From positions 41,915,500-41,979,499 of the forward strand of contig OY987302.1 of NCBI GenBank assembly GCA_963920635.1: a stretch of DNA of 64,000 bases. Reading direction: 5' to 3'. Source of the DNA: Pseudeuparius sepicola (taxonomy: Eukaryota; Arthropoda; Insecta; Coleoptera; Anthribidae). The notes under the pieces are model-generated. The model worked only from the letters and a program-made list of their open reading frames with translations. It had not been told where the DNA came from and ran no database searches. Positions 1-9,255 of this stretch are shown here, one piece after another (within the stretch, counting starts at the first letter, position 1; every line of letters starts with the position of its first letter). A program made the translations under genes and the position numbers.

Positions 1-1
1 C

Positions 2-1444
2 CTAAAAACTTTTAATTTTTCTGCGCCCAATTCTGGAGTTCCTAACAATGTAGCAGCTGAATTGCGGAATAAAAGTCCCTATGAATTCTTCAGGTATTTT
101 ATTGATAATGAAATAATTGAGCTTATGGTAAAAGAAACTAATAGATATGCGCAACAGACAATAGAAAACGCCAATCTTTCCCGTCATTCTCGTTTACGCA
201 AATGGAAAGAAGTCTCCACTAAAGAAATTGAAACATTTCTGGGGATTATTTTTTGGATGGGCCTAAACAAAAAGCCCAAGATTACTAATTATTGGTCGAA
301 GAAAGTTTTGTATGAAAACAAGGTGAAAAGTTTTATGTCAAGAAACCGTTTTGAATTAATTTTGCGTATGTGGCATTTGTCCAACAACCAGGAATGTCCA
401 AAAGGCGATCGCTTATTCAAGATTCAAGGTCTGATTGATATGTTATTAGAGCGATTTCAAAAAGCTAATATTCCTTCCAGAGACATATGTATAGATGAGT
501 CTATAGTTCCATTCCGTGGAAAACTTTCATTCAAGCAGTACATCAAAAATAAAAAGAACAAATTTGGCATAAAACTTTACAAATTATGCACAAGTAATGG
601 TTACACCAACAATCTGAAAGTATACTGTGGCCGAGATGCCCAACCTGGCGTACCTGTGGCGTCATCAGTTGTTATGGATTTGGCTAAAGATTTATTAGAT
701 TCGGGTAGAGTAATTTATACTGATAACTTTTATACAAGTGTCAGTTTGGCACATGAACTAGCAAAACGATCTACTCATCTCGTAGGTACTCTTAGAAGTA
801 ATAGAAAACTAAATCCTATAGATGTTCTCCGTGCTAAACTAAAGACATCTGAAACAGTTGCTCGTGAAAGCAACACAGGGGTGGTAGTACTAAAATGGAA
901 GGACAAACGCGATGTCCTTGTGTTGAGCACCCTGCACGATGAGAGTATGGTTGATGTGGAAACCGAGAATGGCAAAGTTGTCAAAAAACCTCAAATAATC
1001 CTAGATTATAACAACAGCAAGGGATTTATTGACATCTCAGATCAAATGAAAGCCTATTCAGCTGCACTAAGAAGAGGGGTAAAATGGTACCGAAAATTAG
1101 CCATCGAGTTGATTACAGGCACAGCACTTGTCAATGCTTACATTATTTATAAAAAAATAACAGGAAAAAATATAAATATTACAAAATTCAAAGAAGAGGT
1201 AACAATGGATCTTTTGGGTGAAGAAACAAGAGGCGATGATACAGATACAACCAGACAATGCAGTTTGAAAAATATGGGATCACAGAGGCGAAGATGTGTT
1301 GTATGTTACGAAAAGCTGAAAGCTGAATTTGACAGAAAACGGGCTTCTCTAAAAGCAAAACAAACTGCATACAAGTGCGAAAAATGCGACGCGTTTTATT
1401 GTATTGAATGCTTTTTTCTTAGGCATAAATCTACTAGATTGTAA
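2..1444 (+). CDS. piggyBac-type transposase (PGBD-like), 5' end outside window
   Basis: The frame is open from base 2 to a TAA at 1442-1444, about 480 codons with no stop. It continues off the left edge, so the start codon is not in the window; the TTG at 62 is only an internal codon. The family cuts and pastes DNA at TTAA sites. Catalytic acidic residues are visible in the expected order: Asp in the IDES motif (494-496), Asp in YTDNFYTS (722-724), and the Asp pair in the DISDQM block (1031-1033 and 1040-1042). Spacings of about 76 and 103 residues fit the piggyBac core. The C terminus is a cysteine-rich zinc-binding domain from 1295 (CxxC, then CxxCxxxxCxxC and a His). The intact frame suggests a recent copy or a domesticated gene; neither can be decided here. 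Family call is secure, activity is inference. Confidence 0.93.
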   Translation, partial: LKTFNFSAPNSGVPNNVAAELRNKSPYEFFRYFIDNEIIELMVKETNRYAQQTIENANLSRHSRLRKWKEVSTKEIETFLGIIFWMGLNKKPKITNYWSKKVLYENKVKSFMSRNRFELILRMWHLSNNQECPKGDRLFKIQGLIDMLLERFQKANIPSRDICIDESIVPFRGKLSFKQYIKNKKNKFGIKLYKLCTSNGYTNNLKVYCGRDAQPGVPVASSVVMDLAKDLLDSGRVIYTDNFYTSVSLAHELAKRSTHLVGTLRSNRKLNPIDVLRAKLKTSETVARESNTGVVVLKWKDKRDVLVLSTLHDESMVDVETENGKVVKKPQIILDYNNSKGFIDISDQMKAYSAALRRGVKWYRKLAIELITGTALVNAYIIYKKITGKNINITKFKEEVTMDLLGEETRGDDTDTTRQCSLKNMGSQRRRCVVCYEKLKAEFDRKRASLKAKQTAYKCEKCDAFYCIECFFLRHKSTRL

Positions 1445-1728
1445 GGTTTTGCTTTTACTTTTGTGCTATAATTACGCCTTTTATCACTTTTATTCTATTA
1501 TTATTTTTTGGACCAAAGTACCCTAAATAACCATTTATTTTAAGCACGGAAACTAATAAATAATAATTTCAATAATAAATACTTGTTCAAATAATTGTTT
1601 TTCTAAATTATTTTACCTAAACTTCAAAAGTATGGCCATATTTCTAAACAACAAAAAATTTGTAGGCCATCCACAGATGTTTGCTCCCCAGGCCACACTT
1701 TTAAAGATCCCATATGCTGGCCACGGTC

Positions 1729-1752
1729 GCGTGCATATCCCACTATGCACGC
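1729..1752. repeat. perfect 9-bp hairpin downstream of the piggyBac gene
   Basis: GCGTGCATA at 1729-1737 is the exact reverse complement of TATGCACGC at 1744-1752, with a 6-nt loop. It lies in the 3' flank of the transposase, where piggyBac-like elements carry subterminal inverted repeats. Assignment to the element is inference. Confidence 0.7.
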
Positions 1753-1778
1753 GGCCTACAGAGCAAAAACGTTTTGGA

Positions 1779-1835
1779 ATTATATTTAATTCACACGGCC
1801 CCCTGGACTCAAGGCCGTGTGAATTATATTTAATG
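1779..1835. repeat. perfect 11-bp hairpin flanked by short direct repeats
   Basis: TTCACACGGCC (1790-1800) pairs with GGCCGTGTGAA (1813-1823) across a 12-nt loop. ATTATATTTAA occurs directly on both sides. Together with the hairpin at 1729 this may be the 3' subterminal region of the piggyBac element; TTAA tetramers occur near 1849 and 1857, but no terminal repeat could be matched because the left end lies outside the window. Confidence 0.6.
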
Positions 1836-1921
1836 CGCATGGCGGTTAACGTGTTAAATACTTTTTTGTTATGCAAATGGGCTCGTTGCTGACCGGAATT
1901 TGTGACTGGGTTGTATTTTTT

Positions 1922-1968
1922 TGCTGCATTGATGCCAACTTAGGATATCGAAATTACCAATTGACAGT
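1922..1968. repeat. dispersed repeat fragment, inverse copy near 57.9 kb
   Basis: About 46 bp containing GATGCCAACTTAGGATATCG matches, as reverse complement and with very few mismatches, the stretch at about 57891-57938. No gene is seen here. Confidence 0.65.
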
Positions 1969-2465
1969 CCTAGTAAGTACCTAGGTACTTCTTTAAAAAA
2001 TTTGCCTCTACCAATAGGAATTATGAAACAGTGGAAAATATTATAATCTGCAAATTATATTTTCTGGAAAATACAAAAATTAATTCAGTTAAAATCGGGG
2101 GCGAGGCCTACGATATCATCGTTGGCCTCGAATCGGAGGTGGGTTACGTACGTCCAAAAAAAGTCACGTGACTCAACTCGACAATGAGAGGGCAGAGCGC
2201 AAGACGAATACCGACCATAGACAAAGGATTATTCATTTCTCTATGATACCGATTTCACATTCTTCAGAGAAATAGCCATATGTAGGCGCTTTCGGTTATG
2301 ATGTGTCAAGCTCTTTGTGTTTGAGACTCCGTTTTGCTTGTGTGAAGTTCAACGAACGCTATATAGGATCCAGTTATTATTTTTGTTTTATGTCTATGAA
2401 CTAACCTTAAATTTACGATGAAAATGCTATAATTTGCAATAGAAATGGAAAAAATGGTTGATAAA

Positions 2466-2950
2466 AGTCGCTTTCGGGTATTACACTTAGACCACTCCAG
2501 AGCTACTCAGGAGTACTCCACTTCCATTTCATCCTTTCGGGTATGCTTGAGCTTGATGCTCCAGAGCTGGACCAACACTTTAATATAGTGTTGGTCCAGT
2601 ACAGAGTTGCTCTTTTTTCCTCCCTCCTACCCTCTCGAGCACCAGCCGTTTATTAAGTACGTGACGCTGCGAGTTGCGCAGTAGAATTATTGATTGTCAG
2701 TTTGATTATTTATGGACCTTCGCTTGATTCTCTTGCGGAGCGAAAAATATAACTTACCACACTTCGCTATCAACCTTTTTTTTTCATTTCTATTAGCAAT
2801 TATAGCGTAAATTGAAGGTTACTTCATAGATATAAAACAAAAATAATAACTGGATCCTATAGAGCGTTCGGGTATGAACGGCACTCAAGCAAAACGGAGT
2901 CTCAAAGTCTCAAACACACAGAGCTTGACACATCATACCCGAAAGCGCCT
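2466..2950 (+). mobile_element. inner MITE (485 bp) nested in the outer copy
   Basis: It starts AGTCGCTTTCGGGTATTAC and ends with TACCCGAAAGCGCCT, so the last about 12-15 bases are terminal inverted repeats. It interrupts the inverted outer copy at a point where 62946-63311 reads continuously. A clear target duplication could not be assigned. Superfamily unknown. Confidence 0.78.
2562..2606. repeat. tiny hairpin insertion with 5-bp flanking repeats
   Basis: CTGGACCAACACT (2567-2579) and its exact complement AGTGTTGGTCCAG (2587-2599) form a hairpin absent from the copy at 62946-63311, where the flanking sequence is continuous (CTCCAGAGTTGCTC). CAGAG is present on both sides (2562-2566 and 2602-2606), as expected for a target duplication. 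Confidence 0.7.
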
Positions 2951-3213
2951 AGGAAGTTATGGTAAGTTATATTTTTCGTTAATTAGCATTGACTCGGCAA
3001 GAGAATCAAGCGAATGAGGTCCAGAAAACATCAAACTGACAAACAATGATTCTACTGCGCAATTCGGAGCGACACATACCTAATAAACGGCTGGAGCATC
3101 AAGCTCAAGCATACTCGAAAGAATGAAATGGAAGTGGAGTACTCCTGAGTAGCTCTGGAGTGCTCTAAGTGTAATACCCGAAAGCTCCGATCAAATATCT
3201 CTCGAAAGCGACT

Positions 3214-3960
3214 CATTTCTCTCATATTCTTCCTAACCTATATATTTTGTGATTCTTCCTCCATCGAGGATATTATACATCGGAGCTCAGAAAAATAAAA
3301 AACATAGAAATGGCATCTGTAGATTGAAATGTTTGTAAGGGGTAGCACTTTTTATACTCTATTATTTATTTACTAGTTAAAGTTTAACAGCGTTGCCAAT
3401 AATTCATAATGAAAAACTTATTTCTCTAGTAATAATTAAGTAATCTTCAAGATAATAATCGTTTTTCAACAGTGGTTTCCGTTGTATGTAGGGACTAGGG
3501 AGATACCCAATCAGTTGCAAATACGTTTGCTTTGAAGTAAATAATGGTAGATAATACCTATATATGTTATTTATGTATTTATGAGATAAGGTCTGCATGA
3601 CTAATAGGTGAATCTAGTATTTATAATTATCTAGACACTTATTAGGCAGTATTTCTATACTACGTATAGTACTTTAATCTGCGATACAACTAAGGAAACA
3701 ATAATATAGGTACCTACAATTACCAATACCAATCGCACAATCTGACAAACGCGCAAATCGGTCAAGAGTGTGCCTCACCTTGTGTTTGACACAACTGGTG
3801 CTGTGTCTTTTAGAAGCAATTATTCGCTGTTTTTAAGTGTTTCTTAAGTATTCGTCGGTTTAAAATGCTTGTATAGACAATTAAGTTATACGTTATGGGC
3901 AGAAAAGTGTATTGTTTGGAAATCAAGCATGTCGCCAAAGGAGGTTACATATCATGCGTA
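3214..3960. other. no gene seen
   Basis: AT-rich sequence with only short chance reading frames and no recognisable domain, RNA gene or terminal repeat. Confidence 0.5.
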
Positions 3961-3979
3961 AGTACATAGGCGTACCTAG

Positions 3980-4710
3980 TTCGGGGCACTGTAAAAGATA
4001 CCTTTACCACCAGAGGGAAAATAATTCTCAACATGGGTATGAAACGAAAGGGCTCGACGGGTAGAAAACAATAAGGTGAATGACGTCATAATAAATCTAA
4101 TATGGCGGCCTCCCCAAGACGGCGGATTGCCTAATTCTTCACAACATCCTCGACATGGGTATCAAATGAAAGGATTTGAAGAGTAGAAAACGACAAGGTG
4201 AGTGACGTCATACTAAATCCAATAGGGCGGATGCCCGATGCCCCAAGATGGCAGATTAAATTTCTTTACCACCCTTCCGAAATGGGAATCAAATAGGTAT
4301 CTACTAAAAAAGCACAAAATAAAATCAATAATAAAAAAACCTTTTTAAAAACAAGCTTTTATATTTAAGTAAGCCATTTACTTAAACGGATAAAATAAGT
4401 TTAGGTTTTCGTTAAGATAATTCAATGCCAAACTACGACAAGCTTTTTTAAATCAAAAAGCTTGTCGCGCAAACTGTAAAGAAAATATATTCTTTAGCAT
4501 GTACTTGCTTATCAACTAATCACTGTCCGATAAAATTAATTGGAACCTACTTTTATGAACATCTCGCGCGACGAGCTTTTTGATTTAGAAAAGCTTGCCG
4601 CAGTGTGGCATTGAATTATCTTAACGAAAACCTAAACTTATTTTATCCGTTTTAGTTCATGGCTTAAATAAAAGCTTGTTTTTAAAAAGTTTTTATTTTT
4701 TTATATTGTA
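3980..4710 (+). mobile_element. composite repeat: tandem units plus foldback (copy 1)
   Basis: Positions about 3990-4290 hold two to three diverged units of about 125 bp with phrases such as AAACGACAAGGTGAGTGACG and GGCGGATT. Positions about 4330-4700 form a foldback: the arms share AAAACAAGCTTTTAT and AAGTTTAGGTTTTCGTTAAG in opposite orientation around a CGCGC-bordered loop. The same two modules occur in inverse order at 40610-41345, which shows they belong to one element. Confidence 0.75.
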
Positions 4711-5206
4711 GTGTTCGCCGAACAATCCCCAACTAGCAACTGTCAATAACATTGATAAGTTTGAATTTTAGAATTGACGCGTACTAGTTGTACCTGAAAT
4801 TGAGATATAAATGCAAATTGAGATATAAAGGCAAATATATATTTTTTCCTATTTTTATAACTATTTTAAAAAATAAGAGGTACGCCACTGCCTTGTAATC
4901 GTTAGCACCAGATCTGTCACCCGAACTGTAAACATTATTTTTTTAATGTGGGAACAAACTTGCCAATACAAAGCCAGTTCTACATTTTTTATTTTTCTGA
5001 GCATCGGAGGTATAAAAATAAATATAATATAGCCATAGCCTCTAAAATTAATATTAAGTAAACAGTAAACAAACAAGTAAGAAATAATCTTTGTTTGATC
5101 ACTTTTTCTTTTATTAATAATTATTATAAGTTGCTGGTTGTGGAAAAAATATAAGTAAGAATTATCAACATAAAATTTCTAAATGAAGAACACGTATAAC
5201 CCTAAT

Positions 5207-5232
5207 TTTATAATCTGTTGAACACGTCAGTC
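5207..5232 (+). promoter_or_regulatory. possible nucleobindin initiator with weak TATA-like box
   Basis: TCAGTC at 5227-5232 fits the arthropod initiator consensus TCAKTY and lies about 45 bp before the start ATG. TTTATAAT at 5207-5214 is somewhat closer than an ideal TATA box. Inference only; no transcript data. Confidence 0.22.
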
Positions 5233-5272
5233 TTTCGAAACAAATTTTGCTTTCTTTGAGATTCCAACGAAA

Positions 5273-5275
5273 ATG
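5273..5275 (+). CDS. NUCB1: nucleobindin, coding exon 1 of 5 (start codon only)
   Basis: The ATG is immediately followed by GTAAGT, a strong donor. Intron 1 (5276-5370, 95 bp) ends in TTGTTTTTAG. Splicing joins ATG to AAATTGAAAGTG, giving MKLKVA at the start of a good signal peptide. This start is preferred over the in-frame TTG at 5374 because it supplies a normal ATG and two basic residues before the hydrophobic core. Confidence 0.82.
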
Positions 5276-5370
5276 GTAAGTATAGTTAAAAGAATACCTA
5301 ATTAATGTTGATGGAAATATTGCTAATAATAAAAACGTATTCATAGTTAAATTTACCAATTTGTTTTTAG

Positions 5371-5961
5371 AAATTGAAAGTGGCAATTTGCATTTCGTTT
5401 CCATTTTTCTTCTTATTAGAGGTATGTTATGCCCCTCCAGTATCCCAGAATAAAGAGAGCGAACAACATGATTCAAAAGTTACGGGTCTTGAAGACTATA
5501 TGGAGTACCATCGATACTTGAAAGAAGTTGTAAGTGCCTTGGAGTCTGATACAGTTTTTAAGAAAAAATTGGAACAAGCCGATGAAGCCGAAATAAAATC
5601 TGGTAAAATAGCTGAGGAATTAGAATTTGTTTCACATCATGTTCGAAACAAATTAGATGAAATTAAACGTGTTGAGCTAGAACGATTAAAGCAGCTAATG
5701 GAGAAGAAACAAAAGTTGGAACATGAAAATAACTCTATTGATGACCCAAGTCACCATCATTTAGATCACAAAAATCCTCATACATTTGAAATAGAGGATT
5801 TGAAGAAGTTGATTGCAAAGACTACACAAGACTTAGCAGAAGCAGATAAGAAAAGACAGGAAGAATTTAAACAATATGAATTGGAAAAGGAATATCAGAG
5901 AGAGTTTAAACTAAATCATACGAATGGGGAAGAGCGAGAAAAATTCGAAAAACAGATTAAG
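5371..5961 (+). CDS. NUCB1: nucleobindin, coding exon 2: signal peptide and charged helical region
   Basis: Residues 2-198 of a predicted 572-residue protein. A hydrophobic stretch ends at Cys-Tyr-Ala (20-22), a plausible signal-peptidase site. Next comes the nucleobindin N-terminal hallmark GLEDYMEYHRYLKEVV, then long Lys/Glu-rich helices (residues about 70-198) matching the basic, DNA-binding and coiled-coil part of the family, with a His cluster (SHHHLDHK) in between. The exon has phase 0 at both ends; the donor is AAG|GTAATT at 5962. Nucleobindins are soluble Ca2+-binding proteins of the ER/Golgi lumen and cytosol that also bind G-alpha subunits; the precise role in this insect is inferred. 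The following intron is 11.8 kb and full of transposons, whereas intron 1 is 95 bp. Confidence 0.93.
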
Positions 5962-6048
5962 GTAATTTTGTGATTTGACTTTTAGATTCTTTGTTGTTAT
6001 CAACATACCAAATTTTTTTTTTTTTTAATATGGCTTCGATCCAAATGG

Positions 6049-6343
6049 AAATTGTAGTTGTGATTGTGGGTGTTTTGGGATCGGTTTGAATTAAAAACTT
6101 CAGCCTTAAATTGCCGACGTTTTGCCACATTTTGGCATCATCAGGGCGCTACAAAGGTACAAAATACAGTTCGCAACAGCCTAACCTAACCTAACAGCTG
6201 TTCGCAACAGCTGTTGCGAACTGTATTTTGTACCTTTGTAGCGCCCTGATGATGCCAATATAAGTTGGCGAAACGTCAGCAATTTGAGACTGTAGTTTTT
6301 AATTCAAACCCATCCCAAAACACCCACAACCACAACTACAAAT
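6049..6343. mobile_element. foldback element with telomere-like repeats in the loop
   Basis: The arms (about 6049-6179 and about 6200-6343) are near-perfect inverted repeats, sharing ATTGTAGTTGTG at the outside and GCGCTACAAAGGTACAAAAT further in. The loop holds three CCTAA units (6180-6195), the insect telomere motif in complement, and a second small palindrome GCAACAGCTGTTGC. It sits in nucleobindin intron 2 and has no coding capacity. Confidence 0.78.
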
Positions 6344-7094
6344 AATACCAAATGGTACCAAGTTACCATGTTATCATGGTACCAAGGTAGAGGTAAGTGG
6401 TCTCCTGCATCGTGCATGTCTGTCAGATCCTGGAGGTAAAACAAACTCTTTTTGATGGATGAATCGGTCAGCTTATTGGGGCAGGTAAAATAGCTATGTG
6501 TTTGATGAATTTTATTTGGCCTCTCGTTAATACATGGCCCATGCATACAGAACCCCTCTTCTAATAGTCCCAATTAGCACAATTAGTTGGGGGAACGTAG
6601 CAACAACTAGCATATTAACTTTGAAGTGTCTGGTTACTAGTCAGGAATATGTAATAGAAACGTTCCTATAAGTGCACGGCCACAGATAAGGCAGACGGTG
6701 GACCGGAGAGCCGGTATTCTCCACAGAGCGGAGATGGAAGCGGAAAGGACTCCACACACTTTCTTAGTAAAATCCGGCTCCCGTTAATTTTGCTAATTTT
6801 TTTATATGTTATTCTACACATCATTCAGAACAAGTCCCCATGGGCAGAAAGGCCTAGGACCCCAAGATTCAGAGATACAGGGTGTTCACAAAATATTGGA
6901 GACCCCCCTTAACTTTCTTATTTTTGACCAGAAAAAAAAATGTTTTATATGAAAGTTGTAGAAAATTTTCTCTACTTTCCAACGCCGTTTTCAGAAAGAA
7001 AATCGAACGTCGCGTTTTCAAGGTAGAGACCTAACTTTTTTTTTTAATATTTTGCTTCGTCGCTTGTTTCGCAGATAGAAGCAAAACTTTATTA

Positions 7095-7440
7095 TTAAGA
7101 GGGGGTTGCCGACAGCGAAAGTAACGTTAGATTTCGTATTTTTTTAAGTTGTATAGCATAAAATGTAATAACATTTTACCTGTCAAAAATTTAGTACAAA
7201 CACCTCTGTCTTCATTTTAATCATAAGATCTTAAAAGCAGTATTTTATTTTATAGGTTATGAAAACCTTGGGAAAAATAATAATTCCAGTGCATATGCTT
7301 TTAAGATCTTATGATTAAAATGAAGACAGAGATGTTTGTACTAAATTTTTGCCAGGTAAAATGTTATTAGATTTTATGCTATACAACTTAAAAAAATACG
7401 AAATCTTACGTCACTTTCGCTGTCGACAACCCCCTCTTAA
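7095..7440. mobile_element. foldback element with TTAAGAGGGGGTTG ends
   Basis: Arms of about 145 bp (7095-about 7240 and about 7296-7440) pair almost completely. The outermost bases are TTAAGAGGGGGTTG and its complement, so the element starts and ends in TTAA. That could be a TTAA target duplication as in piggyBac-type MITEs, or simply part of the terminal repeat. Confidence 0.75.
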
Positions 7441-7594
7441 CGTTTTCATCTAGTTCCGAGTCTAGTTCTGCTGGAGAAAATACCGGTTGCGTCACAATAG
7501 TAAAATGTTGGATTATTGACGACAAGCTGCTAGCAGTGATGGCGAGGGGGTAACCACTAGGGTCAAAAAGGTGACAGTATTTCCCAAAAGCCTG

Positions 7595-7751
7595 GATTTC
7601 CGGTGATTTCGCAAGATTTCCAATGATTGCACGAGATTTTTGATGATTTCGCGAGATTTCTGATGATTGCACGAGATTTCTGATGATTGCACGAGATTTA
7701 TGATGATTTCGCGAGATTTCTGATGATTGCACGAGATTTCGCGAGATTGCA
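7595..7751. repeat. tandem repeat, 20-bp unit, about eight copies
   Basis: The unit is close to GATTTCTGATGATTGCACGA, with variants carrying TTTCGCGA. Twenty is not a multiple of three, so the repetitive open frames across it on the - strand are by-products, not protein. Confidence 0.88.
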
Positions 7752-8014
7752 CCGAAAAAAAAAATATTTTGTTGTTTTATTTATGCATAGGTACTTGTCT
7801 CCCGGCTTGTTTGGAAATTCTTGGTTAATCTTCTTCTGAACCCGTGGCGTAGCCAGCATTTAGGGGAGGGGGGGGGGCGAAATTTTCCGAAATATTTTCT
7901 TTGTGAAATATTGCCGTGTACTGTGTTTAGTCGAATTGAAATAGGTAAACAAAAATTAGAAAATCCACCGAAAATACAATGCTGATAATAAACTTCGCCC
8001 AAATGGGAACAATT

Positions 8015-8650
8015 GTTATTATTAGATTTTTTAAAATCCGATTTCGGGCTACGTTGGTGCATGTTTTGGGTGTAGTATTGCGCCTGAAGAGGGTCGTGAC
8101 GTTACATATCCCATGCGTGTCAATTATGACATTTAAAATAAGAATTAGGAAAAATGGGGTTTTACCTTGGAAATCGGAAAAGGTTATTAAGAAAATGTAT
8201 TCGTATTGTATCATTGTGAGTCTATGTCAATTTTTAGAAGGATATTCGTTTTTTTTTCTTACTTGGTATTTCGGGAATTGAAATTGAAACCATAAACTTC
8301 AATACAAAACTGTACCTTATCATTTTGCTTCACTCAATTTCAAAATATGTGTAGATGACCAGTAAATAAGTGTCTTAGGTTGTTTTGTGGGAAAAATATT
8401 GTGTACCAATTTGAAGAGATATATAATAAAGAAAAAACAAATATCTTGATATTTTTCTGCCAATTGGCATGTAACACTTTTTTCCGATATTTTCAAAAGC
8501 AAGCCCAATTTTTTCCCATTTTTTAGGCTTAAATGTCAAATTTGACAGGCATGGGCTGTGACGTCAAGACTCTCTTTAGGCGCAATATAATATGCTCCAA
8601 CGTATCCCGAAATCATGTTTTCAAAAAAGTCATATAATAATAATTTATTA
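8015..8650. mobile_element. diverged foldback of about 640 bp
   Basis: The block at about 8035-8140 (TTTCGGGCTACGTTGG, TTGCGCCTGAAGAG, GACATTTAAA) reappears as an inverted, diverged copy at about 8525-8625. Inner stretches also pair. No protein signature. Confidence 0.6.
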
Positions 8651-9029
8651 GAAAATAATGCCTATACAAAAAAGTCATGTTATTCTTTGGTTTAAAATAA
8701 AAGTAACACCTGTCACATAAAAAAAAACACAAAAAAGTATACTTTTTAATATAACAAGTTTTTAATAAACGGACTAGAAAAAGTGGGGCGCATGCAGTAG
8801 ATAATAATAATTATTGACGCATGCGCATTTGTACCTATTGCATTGCAAATAATGCTTTCCAATGGCAGCTACTTTTCTGTGCACGTGTCCCATCTTTATG
8901 GGTTTAGGAGAAATTATTTTATATTTTTTAGTCCTATTTTATAATACTTTATAGGTACCGTTGAGTGAAGGAATAAAACGCACTCAACGTTTATACTTTT
9001 TAGTTCGTTTTAAAAGCATGTTATAAAAA

Positions 9030-9175
9030 AAACATTCTCGGGGGGACTGCGGGGAGCGGGGCAGTGGGCCAGATCGGCGCAGGCAGCAGGGCGGGGGCGC
9101 TCAGGCTAAGGAGGCGGGGGGGCGATCGCCCCCCCCCTCGCCCCCACGCCCCACCTAGCTACGCCACTGAGTATG
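9030..9175. repeat. G- and C-homopolymer-rich patch
   Basis: Runs of G and C around GCGATCGC are followed by the complement of GTGGCGTAGCTAGGTGGGG. A related GTGGCGTAGCCAGC plus G-run lies at about 7843-7880 and a weaker one (AGTGGCGTTCCTAG) near 63708, so this looks like the end of a dispersed repeat. The short open frame across it is low complexity. Confidence 0.5.
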
Positions 9176-9255
9176 AAATAATACGAACTCGCCTTGAGAA
9201 ATTACTTACTAAATGCTGCTGTAAACAACTGATTATAAAAACATATACACTTTAA

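Larger units (their letters stand above)
2284..3213 (-). mobile_element. outer MITE copy, split by a second copy of itself
   Basis: The left piece (2284-about 2465) and right piece (about 2951-3213) are the two halves of one inverted copy of the element seen forward at 2466-2950 and 62946-63311. Ends read AGGCGCTTTCGG on the left and the complement of AGTCGCTTTCG on the right. The right end carries an extra stretch of about 25 bp before the terminus. No coding capacity is seen. Confidence 0.75.

Noticed and set aside
6878..6910. Complete MITE starting CAGGGTGTTCACAAAATATT
   Set aside because: No inverted partner end was found within the following kilobases.
7406..7752. Two overlapping - strand frames with repeated SREI/NLVQ-like peptides
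   Set aside because: They are translations of the 20-bp tandem repeat in two frames; no domain, and the repeat length is not divisible by three.
9064..9255. Arg/Gly/Pro-rich small protein
   Set aside because: Low-complexity translation of G/C runs at a repeat end.
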